Source: an uncultured Lacinutrix sp. | Lineage (GTDB): Bacteria; Bacteroidota; Bacteroidia; Flavobacteriales; Flavobacteriaceae | Reading direction: 5' to 3' | NCBI RefSeq assembly: GCF_947500605.1 | Contig: NZ_CANMSJ010000001.1 | Coordinates: 372,001-436,000, forward strand | DNA: 64,000 bases | Part shown: piece by piece, positions 33,382 through 45,461 of the stretch | Layout of the letters: each line of letters opens with the position of its first letter | How positions within the stretch are numbered: position 1 is the stretch's first letter | The notes under the pieces: generated by a model | Seen by the model: the letters and a program-made list of their open reading frames with translations, nothing else | The model's database searches: none | What the model was told of the DNA's origin: nothing | Position numbers and translations under genes: made by a program

Positions 33382-36111
33382 TTGCATACAAATAGAATTC
33401 ATATACTTTTTGCCTTAAGTTTTACAGTGTTTATCAACACTTTTAGCTTTGCCCAAGTTGATGGTGAAGATAAAAGCATTGAAATTCCTAAGGAAAAAGA
33501 GGTTGAGAGCATTAAGCCTCCTACTAAGGTTAACGACTCCATTGTTATTCCTGTTGAAGAATTAATTACGATAAAAGAAACAGATTCTACCGTAACAGAC
33601 TCTATAAAACCAAAACCGGCACTTTTACAAGCAACAGTAAGTTATAGTGCCGCAGATTATAATGCTTTTAATAGAAAAGAGCAAAAAATGTATTTGTATA
33701 ATGAAGCGAAAGTAAATTATACCGACATGGAAATTACTGCTGGAACTATAGTTATAGACTACAGCAAGAATTTAATTTATGCTGGAAGAATAAAAGATAC
33801 TGCTGGTGTATACTCTCAAAGACCCGTTTTTAAGCAAGGTGATAATCTCATAGAACCAGATTCTATGATTTTTAATTTTAAAAACAAGAAAGCAATAATT
33901 TTTAATTCTAACACAGAGCAGGAAGGAATGAAAATTAGGTCTGAGCGTTCTAAGAAAGAAAATGATTCTGTTTACTTTTTGAACAAAATGCGAATTACCA
34001 CTGCCGAAAGTGAAGAAGATCCGGAATATTATTTTTTGATTGACAAGGCTAAATTGGTTCCAAATAAAAAGATTGTTGCAAGTTCTGCACAAATGTTTAT
34101 TTATGATGTCCCTACTCCTATTGTTGTTCCTTTTGCCTTTTTTCCGCTAAGTAAAAAGCAAACATCTGGTGTTATATTTCCAAGTTTTGGAGAACAAAAC
34201 GATAGAGGTTATTTTATTCAAAATGGTGGTTATTACTTTGCTATAAGTGATTATGTAGATTTAGCCGTTTTAGGAGATTACTATACTAATGGAAGTTATG
34301 GTTTGCGTTTAGAAAATAATTACAAGAAACGCTACAAGTATAATGGACGTTTAGGTTTTAGATATGAGAATTTAATTACTAGTGAGCGTGGTTTTTCAGA
34401 TTATGCGAAAAATACGATTTATAATCTACGTTGGTCTCATTCTCAAGATACTAAGTCTAATCCTAATTCGCGATTTTCAGCTTCTGTAAACCTTGGTAGT
34501 AGTAATTATTATCAGCAATCTCAAAACCAGATTAATACTGCTAGTTTTCTAAATAATACTTTAGCTTCATCTGTATCTTACTCTAAAACATTTGAAGGCG
34601 AGCCACAAGTTAATGTTAGTTTAACTGCAACACATTCTCAAAACACGCAAACGGAAGAAATAAACTTAACATTACCAACATTACAAGCTAGTGTTGGTCG
34701 AGTATATCCATTTGCACCTAAAACAGGTTCAAAGAAAGGGATTATTCAAAATATAAACCTACAATATAGTGTAAGAGGAGAAAATCAAATACAAACTACA
34801 GATTCGCTTTTCTTTAAAAGTGAAATGTTTGATGACGCAAAAATTGGGATGCAACACACTATTCCTGTAACCACTAACTTTAAGGTTTTTAATTATTTTA
34901 GTGTGAGTGCCAATGCTAATTTTGAAGAAACATGGACACTAAATACTATTGACGAATATTATGATAGTGAGAATAGTGAAGTCGTTACAGAAGACATAAC
35001 AGGTTTCGATGCTTACAGAACTTATAATTTTGGTGCTAGTATAGGTACTACTGTTTATGGGCAATTTAATTTTGAAAAGGAAGGTGAAGACAAAAAAATA
35101 AAAGCAATAAGGCATGTTATGCGACCAAGCATAAGTTATAATGTAAATCCTGCTTTCGATAAGTATTACGACTCTTACGAGGTTACAGATATAAATGGAG
35201 AAAGCATTAGTGAAAATGAATTTTCGCGGTTTGAAGGTAGCTTGTTTGGTGCTCCAAATAAAACTTATTCTAGTTCAATTGGTTTGTCTCTTAGTAATAA
35301 TATTGAAGCTAAAGTTAGAGATAAAGACAGCACAAAAACAGAGCCTAAAAAAATTATATTATTAAATAATTTAAATTTTTCTACTTCTTACAATCTCGCG
35401 GGCGATTCCTTACGTTTTAGTCCTGTAAGAATGAGTGGTGGTACACAGTTATTCGATAATAAAATGAATGTGAATTTTGGAGCTACTTTAGATCCTTACG
35501 CATTAGACAATAACAATACGAAAATTGATGAATTTAATATAAGTAACGGCGGAAGTTTATTTAGATTAACTAGTGCTAACCTTACTTTAGGTTATAGCTT
35601 AAATAGTAAAGGTAACGATAGGAAATCTAATACTAGTGATAGAAGTAGAACTGAAACCTTAGACAGTGGTGGACGAGATGATGATTTATTTGGACGTTCT
35701 CAAGATTTTGCCGATCAGCGTTATGATGAAAAAGAAGATGATGAAAAGGATAAAGAGCCAAGTGATTTTTATAATTATTCTGTGCCATGGAATTTACGTT
35801 TAGCATATGCTGTAAATTATTCTAATTCACAACGCCAAAATGAGATATCTTCTCATTCCTTAATGTTTTCTGGTGATATTGAAGTGTCACCTAAATGGAG
35901 TATTGGAGCTTCTTCTGGGTACGATTTTAAAAACCAAGGATTCTCTTATACACAATTACGTTTTGGTAGAGATTTAATGAGTTGGCGTATGGATTTTAGT
36001 TGGATTCCTTTTAGTAGTAGAAGTTCTTGGAATTTCTTTATAGGAATAAAGTCTAGTATATTAAAAGACTTAAAATATGAAAAACGTCTTCAGCCAGATC
36101 AACAGTTATAG
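33382..36111 (+). CDS. lptD: LPS-assembly outer-membrane protein LptD
   Basis: This protein of about 909 residues has a signal-like N-terminus (ILFALSFTVFINTFSFAQ), an OstA/LptA-like periplasmic domain (residues about 75-250, including AKVNYTDMEITAGTIVIDY), and then a long beta-barrel with many aromatic-ended strands (SFTYTQLRFGRD near the C-terminus). It is the outer-membrane pore that inserts lipopolysaccharide. The start is a TTG; there is no ATG before the signal sequence, and the first in-frame stop upstream is at 33334. It is divergent from the amidase gene and followed by ridA. Confidence 0.88.
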   Translation: MHTNRIHILFALSFTVFINTFSFAQVDGEDKSIEIPKEKEVESIKPPTKVNDSIVIPVEELITIKETDSTVTDSIKPKPALLQATVSYSAADYNAFNRKEQKMYLYNEAKVNYTDMEITAGTIVIDYSKNLIYAGRIKDTAGVYSQRPVFKQGDNLIEPDSMIFNFKNKKAIIFNSNTEQEGMKIRSERSKKENDSVYFLNKMRITTAESEEDPEYYFLIDKAKLVPNKKIVASSAQMFIYDVPTPIVVPFAFFPLSKKQTSGVIFPSFGEQNDRGYFIQNGGYYFAISDYVDLAVLGDYYTNGSYGLRLENNYKKRYKYNGRLGFRYENLITSERGFSDYAKNTIYNLRWSHSQDTKSNPNSRFSASVNLGSSNYYQQSQNQINTASFLNNTLASSVSYSKTFEGEPQVNVSLTATHSQNTQTEEINLTLPTLQASVGRVYPFAPKTGSKKGIIQNINLQYSVRGENQIQTTDSLFFKSEMFDDAKIGMQHTIPVTTNFKVFNYFSVSANANFEETWTLNTIDEYYDSENSEVVTEDITGFDAYRTYNFGASIGTTVYGQFNFEKEGEDKKIKAIRHVMRPSISYNVNPAFDKYYDSYEVTDINGESISENEFSRFEGSLFGAPNKTYSSSIGLSLSNNIEAKVRDKDSTKTEPKKIILLNNLNFSTSYNLAGDSLRFSPVRMSGGTQLFDNKMNVNFGATLDPYALDNNNTKIDEFNISNGGSLFRLTSANLTLGYSLNSKGNDRKSNTSDRSRTETLDSGGRDDDLFGRSQDFADQRYDEKEDDEKDKEPSDFYNYSVPWNLRLAYAVNYSNSQRQNEISSHSLMFSGDIEVSPKWSIGASSGYDFKNQGFSYTQLRFGRDLMSWRMDFSWIPFSSRSSWNFFIGIKSSILKDLKYEKRLQPDQQL

Positions 36112-36188
36112 CATATTTAAAACAAGATATAGAACCTTGTTATATGAGTTTCTTAAAATCATTTATATAAAATAATACTTTCCATTTT

Positions 36189-36569
36189 ATGAAAAAAATA
36201 ATAACAACAACTAAAGCTCCTGCTCCTATTGGACCATATAATCAAGCTGTTTTAAGTGGCAACACTTTATATACATCTGGACAAATTGCTTTGCATCCAG
36301 AAACTGGCGAACTAGTTTTAGATAATATTACTATTGAAACAAAACAGGTTATGGAGAACATGAAAGCCGTTTTGGAAGCAGCAGACATGACTTTTGAAAA
36401 CGTTATTAAATCTTCTATATTTATTAGCGATATGAATAACTTTGGAGCAATTAACGCAGTATACGGTGAGTATTTTAACGAAGCTACTGCTCCTGCTCGA
36501 GAAACTGTTGAAGTAGCAAACTTACCAAAGTTTGTTAATGTAGAAATAAGTATGATTGCTGTAAAGTAA
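36189..36569 (+). CDS. ridA: RidA-family enamine/imine deaminase
   Basis: This 126-residue protein shows the RidA signature: PAPIGPYNQAV at the N-terminus, GQIALHPETGELV, and the C-terminal APARETVEVANLP, whose Arg is the substrate-binding residue. RidA removes reactive enamine intermediates formed by PLP enzymes. The length is normal. It follows lptD by 77 bases and is closed by a strong terminator. Confidence 0.95.
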   Translation: MKKIITTTKAPAPIGPYNQAVLSGNTLYTSGQIALHPETGELVLDNITIETKQVMENMKAVLEAADMTFENVIKSSIFISDMNNFGAINAVYGEYFNEATAPARETVEVANLPKFVNVEISMIAVK

Positions 36570-36581
36570 TTGTTTTCAAAT

Positions 36582-36621
36582 AAAAAGAGCCTCATTAAAT
36601 AGTTTTTAATGAGGCTTTTTT
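36582..36621. terminator. Bidirectional terminator between ridA and the GlcNAc kinase gene
   Basis: The AAAAAGAGCCTCATTAAA arm pairs with TTTAATGAGGCTTTTTT (one bulged position), with A and T tracts on the two sides for the convergent genes. Confidence 0.88.
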
Positions 36622-36641
36622 ATGATTTATAAAGAGGTATT

Positions 36642-37505
36642 TTATTCCTTTTTATTCGTGTGAAACTTTACTAGACCTTCTATAGGTCGCCTTTCAAAAT
36701 TACCAGTTTTGAAACCTAATTCTTTTGCTATTTCTTTTATTTCATCTTGACAGAAATATGCAATAGAGCCTGCGAAATGAACAGGAACTGTTTTTAATTC
36801 TTCTTTAAACTGAAGAATCATGTTATTTGTAAATAAACGAATTCCATCTTTTATTAATTTATTTACATATTTAGAATCCTTATTCAAAATCATAAACTCT
36901 GCAAAGTTGGCTAGATAAGCATTAGGATTTGGCTGCTTATATAAGTTATATTTAATATAATCTGATTCCAAATTGTATTTATCTGCAAAGGCGATTTTAA
37001 TTTCTTCTGGCATGTGGTTAAAATAATAATCTCTTATTAATTGTTTTCCAAAATAATTACCAGAAGCATCATCCATTAAACTATAACCTAAAGAATCTAC
37101 ACGCTGTTCTAGTTTTTTACCATCGTAATAGCTACAATTAGATCCTGTACCTAATATGCAAACTACTGCGGCTTCTTCTGGAGTGTTTATAGTTGCAAAT
37201 ACAGCAGCTAAAGTATCTTCATTCACTTCTACTGTTGCATTTGTGAAAAATTGCTGTAAGACCACTTTTAAAGCTAATCTTGGATTTTCTGTTCCACAAC
37301 CGGCTCCATAAAAAAAGATATTAGTAACCTTCTCTCTATTGTTTTTTAACTCCTTACTTTTTTTAATAGTCTTTCTTAGTTTTTTTTCAGAAAGAATAGC
37401 AGGATTTAAACCTTTGGTTCTAATTTTTTCTAGTAATTGATTACCCTTTATATCTACTGCCATCCAATCGCATTTTGTAGAACCACTATCAACTATTAAT
37501 ATCAT
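36642..37505 (-). CDS. N-acetylglucosamine kinase (BadF/BadG family)
   Basis: This 287-residue ASKHA-fold protein starts ILIVDSGSTKCDWMAV (phosphate-1 motif with the Asp), then shows FYGAGCG, and CILGTGSNCSYYDG (phosphate-2), which is typical of BadF-like GlcNAc kinases. It would phosphorylate N-acetylglucosamine released from murein or chitin; the NagZ-like protein at 21479-24442 could supply it. The gene is separated from gap by a terminator and from ridA by another, so it stands alone. Confidence 0.88.
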   Translation of the reverse strand: MILIVDSGSTKCDWMAVDIKGNQLLEKIRTKGLNPAILSEKKLRKTIKKSKELKNNREKVTNIFFYGAGCGTENPRLALKVVLQQFFTNATVEVNEDTLAAVFATINTPEEAAVVCILGTGSNCSYYDGKKLEQRVDSLGYSLMDDASGNYFGKQLIRDYYFNHMPEEIKIAFADKYNLESDYIKYNLYKQPNPNAYLANFAEFMILNKDSKYVNKLIKDGIRLFTNNMILQFKEELKTVPVHFAGSIAYFCQDEIKEIAKELGFKTGNFERRPIEGLVKFHTNKKE

Positions 37506-37574
37506 AATTTAAAATTAGTTTAATTAATAAGGCCAAAAGACTTTTAGTTAAAAGATAAAATCCATTTGACATAA

Positions 37575-37613
37575 AAAAGCGCAACAAAAGCTTTTAAAGG
37601 TCTTTTGTTGCGC
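37575..37613 (-). terminator. Terminator after gap
   Basis: The AGCGCAACAAAAG arm pairs with CTTTTGTTGCGCT with a loop of about 11 bases. On the minus strand the stem is followed by TTTTTT. It lies 26 bases past the gap stop codon. Confidence 0.88.
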
Positions 37614-37638
37614 TAAATACTATTTAATATACAAAACC

Positions 37639-39644
<2,006 letters not shown>

Positions 39645-39880
39645 TTATTTACCTTGTTTGAAGCTAAGCTAATAAAGTAAATTAATATAATACTACCAAT
39701 TTGTTAAAAATTAACAAGCGTATTTTTACTATAACGTTTTAGTTAATGAAATTGTTGAAAAAAGGTTAAAATGATGATGAATTATGACTTTTTAAATTGT
39801 CAAAAATTGAATTATTGAAGTGATTTTGAATTATTTGCTTTGGATATAATAGATCAATTTGAAGTAAGTAGATTAAGACT
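39645..39880. other. Gap between the pfkA start and the tamB terminator
   Basis: About 236 AT-rich bases with no open frame. It should hold the pfkA promoter on the minus strand, but no exact TAnnTTTG box was found there. Confidence 0.5.
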
Positions 39881-39908
39881 AAAAAAAAATCATCTTAAGT
39901 TAAGATGA
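39881..39908 (-). terminator. Terminator after tamB
   Basis: On the minus strand, TCATCTTAA and TTAAGATGA form a perfect stem around one base, followed by TTTTTTTTT. It lies just past the tamB stop codon at 39913. Confidence 0.85.
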
Positions 39909-39912
39909 AGAA

Positions 39913-42900
39913 TTAATCCTTCTTTTTAAATTCAAAACCAGGTGGAAGTTCTTTGTTTTTTTCTTCAGGAGCTGCCTCTTCTTCGGGAGCTTCTTCTGTA
40001 ACTTCTTTTTCTTGTTTAGTGAATATTTTTCGAAGTAATTCTCCAAACGTATCAAAATCTACAGAATAAGCAATACCAAGACCTTGTGTGTAGCCTATTT
40101 CTTCTCCAAAATTTCTAATACTATTTTCTCTATTAAAAACTGTAGCAGTAAGTGTCCCTTCTTCATTTAACAAGAAATCTACCTGTACATCTCCTGCAAT
40201 TACAGAATCTCCAGCGCCACCAACTGGTACTCCTACTTTACCATTTATTAGTACCCGATCTGTAATTTTAGTTTGTAATGTAAAACCAACACGATCATCT
40301 GTATTGTAATCTGGTCTGTTTTGGCCTGCTTCGTAATTTAAACCTATTTTAATTTTATTATCTGCATCTGTAAAGATTCCATTAATAAGACCGTTAATAC
40401 GTTCTGCAATGGTTCCTGTAAAATTAATGTCTTGCAATTGTCTATTAAAACCTCCAGTTGTTAATAAATATAATGCCTGGTTTTCTTTATCTGTATCAGA
40501 ATCTAATCTATAATTTAATTCCGACTTAATAGTTGAACTCGCATTAGGGAAATCGAATATAAACTCTGGTTCTGGCCTTTCTAACTGTCCTGTTAAATTT
40601 ATTTGTAGTTCTACAGGAATGGTTCTATTAATAGGCTCATCTAATAAAGGAGAAGGATTTGTTCGTGTTTTATAAATGGCTTGAATATTTATTTCAGCAT
40701 CTAATGGCGATCCGTCCCAACCTATAGTACTTTCGTAGGGCTTTACGCTAAACTCCTTTTGTACTATACCTCCGTATAAGAAATTGTAGACACCTTCATA
40801 GACTACAAAATCACCATACATCTCAAACTTATCGTTTGTATTAATATTAAATAGTAAACTTCCGTTTCCTCGACCACGAATAGTACTTCCGGACTCTTTA
40901 TCCATTACTATTTCTATAAGTGCTTCTTGGGTTACATCTAAATCGAAAAAGAGCTCTAATCCAGAAATATTCTTAGTTTCAATAGTTTTACCTTCAGATT
41001 TGGCTAGTTTTTCTTCAGGAGTTAAAAAATGAATAAAAGAATTATCACCAAAAGATTCAACATCGCTTAAAGGAATATAAAATTCTGTGCCTGCCATTGT
41101 TTCAGCTTCAGCTGTAATTCTTAATGCTTCTGTTGGTCCAAATATATTAGCATTACCTGCAATAAAACCTGTACCGTAATATAAAGACTCTTCAGTTTCT
41201 TTTGTATCTAATATTAGTAGTCTATCTGTATCAAGGTCCAAATTTAAGCGCCACTTTGCAAAATTAACATGACTTACAACACCATCTAATGTCCCTTTTG
41301 TGTTATGCTTTATATCTGTTAACTTTATATTGTTAAAATTAAAGTTTTGGTTGTCTAATGTTACTGAAGAATTGTTTTGAAAACCAAAATCTACATTTAA
41401 ATAAGGTACTTTTAATCCTCCATTATTAATATTTAAAGCTCCATTAAACTTAGGTTGCTTTAAATCTCCAAGAATATCAATTTTACCTGTTACCTCTCCT
41501 CTCACATTACTTAAAACAGGCTCTAGTAAAGGAGACAGTATATTAATATTAAAATCATTAAAGCGTAAATTCACATCTATTGCTGCGTTTTTAGACGAAA
41601 GATCTATATCTCCAATGGCTTCGAAAGAATTTTTTGTATCGTCTTTAATTTTAGCCTTAATACTATAATTAGTTAGTGATTGGTTACCTTTTATATTAGC
41701 ATCAAAAGATCCAAAATAGGTATCGTTAATTTCTAAATCGTCTATTGTAATAGACGAGCTAGGAAGATAATTTCCGTTTTTTTGAAGTAAATCTAACTTT
41801 CCATTTACGTTACCTGCTAAAGATAAGCTGTCTATTCTAGGTGTAATTTTAGCTAAATCGACATCTTTAAAATTAAGCTTTATATCCTTATATGTAGAAT
41901 CCTTTACAACACCACCTAATTTTATTTCCTCCTTATTATGACTTAAAACAAGTTGCTCGATATTAAAATCTGTAAAGCCGTTTCCTATTTCAATTTTGTT
42001 GTATTTATCAGATGCTTCATTAACCTTCCAAAGATTGTCTTTAAAAGTGATTTCACTCGTTTTAAAACCGACAACGGAATTGTTTTGCTCATTAATTGTA
42101 TGGTAGAAACTAAGGTTAAAATCGTCTGTATTATTGCTACCTCCTTTAAATTCGCTACGCATGTAAAGCGTATCATTTAAGGTTACATTAATTAAATTGA
42201 ATTTTGAAATATTGTAAAAGTTAGTGTTTAAGCTGTCAATCTCGACATAGGTATTAAAAAGTGGGTTTTTATTATCAACCTGCACTTCTATTTCACTTGC
42301 AAAATAATCTAACCACTCAATTTTAGGAGATTTAAATGTTAGCTTAAACTCTTTTTCGTCTGTTTCTACACGACCTCTTACATAAGTGTTTTTTCCTAAT
42401 TTTAAATCTGGATAAAATACTTCAACAATTTTGTTATAAATTTTGAAGTTAAAATTAATAAACTGATCTGTATCAATAGCATTTGGAGGCTGACTTGTGT
42501 ATATGCTTTTAATAGAGTTTTCAAATAAATCTGGAACATCTTTAAACAGGAACTCACCTCTCATGTTCCCTTCTATTATATCTGGAGAATTAACATTAAT
42601 AATATGCTCTTTACCTTCAAAAGTAGATGTTATTGCAAAATCTTCAAAATAGTAATCGTCTGTTTCGTTTTTATAATTTGTTTTCTTAAAGGTAATATTT
42701 CCAACAGCATCATCTAATGTTGTGCCCTTCATTTTCATTTGCACATTTCCTTTAAAAAATGATAATGAGTCTCTTGTGTAAAGGTTTAATTTTTTTAAGT
42801 CGGCATATTCTACATTTGCCGAAAAATCGAAAGCATTAATAGCTGAAGATAAATCTGCTAGTCCGTTAAAATCAAGTTTTAAGTTTTTATCGTTTGCAAC

Positions 42901-44310
42901 AAGTTTTCCGTTAAAAACACTTTGTTCGTAATCTCCGTTTACAACAATATTTTGATAATCATATTTGTTATAATTTATAGAAAAAACATCTCCTTTAATT
43001 CCTGTTCTTAAATTCTCCTTTTTAAACCCTAAACCATCAACATCTAAGTTAGACGATATTTCTCCTAGGTTTGGGTCTTCTAAAAAAGCACCAATATTAA
43101 ACTTATCGAAAACAATGTTTCCTTTATAAGCAGCATGATCTATATCGTTAACATCTGTTAGGCTTAGGTTAGATTTAATGAAACCTAACTCTGTATTAAT
43201 ATCTAATTCTGCATTAATTTTAGTTGGTGTAATATTAGTAGTTCCATTAATATTAAAATCTCCTAGTTTGTCGAAAATAGATGGTATAGAAGCACCTAAA
43301 ACATTAGGTAATAATCGTTTTAAGTCTTTATAATTAGATGTAAGATTTGAAAAGTTACCATACATAGCAAAGTTATTCTCTTCACTATTTAAAAGGTTTT
43401 TAAAATTTATATCTCCATAAATTTTTGTTCTCGTGCTTGTATTTAACTTTAAATTTTTAAGCTTTAAATCGTTTAAAGTACCTGAGATTTCAGTATTAAA
43501 ACGGGCACGTTGATTAACACCAAATTCGTTATAGAATACGTTTAATTCATCTAAAGCAATATCAGCATCACTAAAATAGGCTTCTACTTTTACTTTATTT
43601 TCAAAATCTTTAAAATCTTCTCTATCGTATAAAAAAGTTAAATCACCTTTTAGTGTAGAGTTTTTTGTTCTAATGTTAAGTGCATTAAAAGTCATATCTT
43701 CAAGCGTGTACTTGAAGTTGGTAGACATGTTTTGAATAACTAAACCTCTATTGTCTAAGAAGGAAAGTGTATTTATTCTAGTACTTACATTGCTACCTTC
43801 AATTAATAAATTTGTAGCATTAATATCTAGTTTGTTAAACTCAAGTACTTTGGGTGTTTCTTTATTCTCGTCTATTAACCTAAATATGCCATTGTAAATA
43901 GTTACATCGCTAGAAGATAGCAGAAATGTACTTTTTTCGGCTCTAGGATTATCATCGTCAAATCTTGCAACAAAAACATCGAGATTAGTATCCGTCTCAC
44001 CTTTATAGGTAATAACATTAAAGATAAGATCTTCCATATCAATATCCCCAAAATTTAAAGTACCATCAAATAAATTTCTAAAATTTATAATTGATGTATT
44101 CAATTCTGTAGCACTAATAAGCGTATCTTGTTTAAAATCTCGTATTAAAATTTCTTTTAATTCAACATCTCCATTAAACTGAAGTCCTATTTTACCAATA
44201 TTAATATCTGTTTTAAAATCGTCGTTAATACGCTTAGTGGCGTAATTACCTAACCTAGTTTGAACAGCAGGAATAGACAATACCAACACCAAAATGATGA
44301 AGAGTAGCAA
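39913..44310 (-). CDS. tamB: TamB-like translocation and assembly module protein
   Basis: The product is at least 1,465 residues: an N-terminal membrane anchor (ILVLVLSIPAVQTRLG), a very long beta-helical AsmA-like body, and a C-terminal TamB/DUF490 domain (around NAIYKTRTNPSPLLDEP and GTIAERINGL), ending in a Glu/Pro-rich tail. It would span the periplasm as a hydrophobic groove for lipid transport or outer-membrane protein assembly. The start shown is the TTG at 44310. The frame stays open to a stop at about 44380, and homologous proteins usually begin MKKFLK; the matching residues KKFLKIVGKLI are encoded here just after an ATC at 44355-44353. The true start may therefore be upstream of 44310. 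Confidence 0.88.
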   Translation of the reverse strand: MLLFIILVLVLSIPAVQTRLGNYATKRINDDFKTDINIGKIGLQFNGDVELKEILIRDFKQDTLISATELNTSIINFRNLFDGTLNFGDIDMEDLIFNVITYKGETDTNLDVFVARFDDDNPRAEKSTFLLSSSDVTIYNGIFRLIDENKETPKVLEFNKLDINATNLLIEGSNVSTRINTLSFLDNRGLVIQNMSTNFKYTLEDMTFNALNIRTKNSTLKGDLTFLYDREDFKDFENKVKVEAYFSDADIALDELNVFYNEFGVNQRARFNTEISGTLNDLKLKNLKLNTSTRTKIYGDINFKNLLNSEENNFAMYGNFSNLTSNYKDLKRLLPNVLGASIPSIFDKLGDFNINGTTNITPTKINAELDINTELGFIKSNLSLTDVNDIDHAAYKGNIVFDKFNIGAFLEDPNLGEISSNLDVDGLGFKKENLRTGIKGDVFSINYNKYDYQNIVVNGDYEQSVFNGKLVANDKNLKLDFNGLADLSSAINAFDFSANVEYADLKKLNLYTRDSLSFFKGNVQMKMKGTTLDDAVGNITFKKTNYKNETDDYYFEDFAITSTFEGKEHIINVNSPDIIEGNMRGEFLFKDVPDLFENSIKSIYTSQPPNAIDTDQFINFNFKIYNKIVEVFYPDLKLGKNTYVRGRVETDEKEFKLTFKSPKIEWLDYFASEIEVQVDNKNPLFNTYVEIDSLNTNFYNISKFNLINVTLNDTLYMRSEFKGGSNNTDDFNLSFYHTINEQNNSVVGFKTSEITFKDNLWKVNEASDKYNKIEIGNGFTDFNIEQLVLSHNKEEIKLGGVVKDSTYKDIKLNFKDVDLAKITPRIDSLSLAGNVNGKLDLLQKNGNYLPSSSITIDDLEINDTYFGSFDANIKGNQSLTNYSIKAKIKDDTKNSFEAIGDIDLSSKNAAIDVNLRFNDFNINILSPLLEPVLSNVRGEVTGKIDILGDLKQPKFNGALNINNGGLKVPYLNVDFGFQNNSSVTLDNQNFNFNNIKLTDIKHNTKGTLDGVVSHVNFAKWRLNLDLDTDRLLILDTKETEESLYYGTGFIAGNANIFGPTEALRITAEAETMAGTEFYIPLSDVESFGDNSFIHFLTPEEKLAKSEGKTIETKNISGLELFFDLDVTQEALIEIVMDKESGSTIRGRGNGSLLFNINTNDKFEMYGDFVVYEGVYNFLYGGIVQKEFSVKPYESTIGWDGSPLDAEINIQAIYKTRTNPSPLLDEPINRTIPVELQINLTGQLERPEPEFIFDFPNASSTIKSELNYRLDSDTDKENQALYLLTTGGFNRQLQDINFTGTIAERINGLINGIFTDADNKIKIGLNYEAGQNRPDYNTDDRVGFTLQTKITDRVLINGKVGVPVGGAGDSVIAGDVQVDFLLNEEGTLTATVFNRENSIRNFGEEIGYTQGLGIAYSVDFDTFGELLRKIFTKQEKEVTEEAPEEEAAPEEKNKELPPGFEFKKKD

Positions 44311-44377
44311 TAAAATTGCTATTAATTTACCAACTATTTTTAGAAATTTCTTGATGAGAGATTTAAGTTTAAAAAGC

Positions 44378-44385
44378 TACCTTTG
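44378..44385 (+). promoter_or_regulatory. Putative -7 element (TACCTTTG) for tsaD
   Basis: This exact TAnnTTTG match lies 54 bases before the tsaD ATG. A TTG lies 24 bases upstream, a longer spacing than usual. Confidence 0.45.
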
Positions 44386-44438
44386 TTTTCGATTAAATTC
44401 AATTCAAAATTAACAATTATAATGCCGAATATTTACTA

Positions 44439-45461
44439 ATGTCCTCACAAAATATTTACATACTAGGTATTGAGTCTTCTTGCGACGATACTTCTGCAGC
44501 AATACTGTGCAACGACGCTGTTTTAAGCAATGTAGTTGCTAGTCAAAAAATTCATGAAGAATTTGGTGGCGTGGTACCAGAATTAGCTTCTCGTGCACAC
44601 CAACAAAATATTGTACCTGTTGTGCATCAAGCTTTAAAAGAAGCAAATATTACTAAAGAACAACTTCATGCTATAGCATTTACACGTGGTCCAGGCTTAA
44701 TGGGCTCACTTTTGGTTGGTACTAGTTTTGCAAAATCTTTAGCTTACGGGTTAGATATTCCATTAATAGATGTAAACCACATGCAAGCCCATATTTTAGC
44801 ACATTTTATTGCTGAAGACGGTTTTACTAAGCCTAAATTTCCTTTTTTAGGTATGACTATTTCTGGCGGACATACACAAATAGTAAAAGTAAGTAGCTAT
44901 TTTAAGATGGAAGTTATTGGTGAAACAATAGACGACGCCGTTGGAGAAGCCTACGATAAAAGTGGTAAAATGCTTGGTTTAGGTTATCCTGCTGGTCCGG
45001 AAATAGATAAACGTGCACAATTAGGCAATCCTAAAGCATTTCAATTTACTAAGCCAAGAGTTGCAGGTTTAAACTTTAGTTTTTCTGGTTTTAAAACTGC
45101 CGTCTTATATTTTATACAACGAGAAGTAAAAAAGAATCCGAATTTTGTAGCTGAGAATTTAAACGACATCTGTGCCTCTATTCAATACACCATTATTGGT
45201 ATTTTAATGGATAAGTTAAAGTTAGCAACCAAAGAAACAGGTATCAACCGTATTGCTATTGGTGGTGGTGTTTCAGCTAATTCTGGTATTAGAAAAGCAT
45301 TAAAAGAAGGAGAACAAAAATTTGGTTGGACAACCTATGTTCCAAAATTTGAATTCACCACCGATAATGCTGCTATGATTGGTATTGTTGGCTATTTAAA
45401 ATATTTAGAAAGCGATTTTGCAGCGCAAGATGTTATGGCTTCTTCTAGATTAAAAATATAA
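44439..45461 (+). CDS. tsaD: tRNA N6-threonylcarbamoyladenosine transferase subunit
   Basis: This 340-residue protein shows LGIESSCDDTSAAI, the metal-binding His pair His114 and His118 (NHMQAHILAH), SGGHTQIV, and the late GGGVSANSGIR. It completes t6A37 formation on ANN-decoding tRNAs with TsaB and TsaE (not in this window). Its TAA stop overlaps the ATG of the next gene by one base (TAATG), so the two are translationally coupled. Confidence 0.97.
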   Translation: MSSQNIYILGIESSCDDTSAAILCNDAVLSNVVASQKIHEEFGGVVPELASRAHQQNIVPVVHQALKEANITKEQLHAIAFTRGPGLMGSLLVGTSFAKSLAYGLDIPLIDVNHMQAHILAHFIAEDGFTKPKFPFLGMTISGGHTQIVKVSSYFKMEVIGETIDDAVGEAYDKSGKMLGLGYPAGPEIDKRAQLGNPKAFQFTKPRVAGLNFSFSGFKTAVLYFIQREVKKNPNFVAENLNDICASIQYTIIGILMDKLKLATKETGINRIAIGGGVSANSGIRKALKEGEQKFGWTTYVPKFEFTTDNAAMIGIVGYLKYLESDFAAQDVMASSRLKI

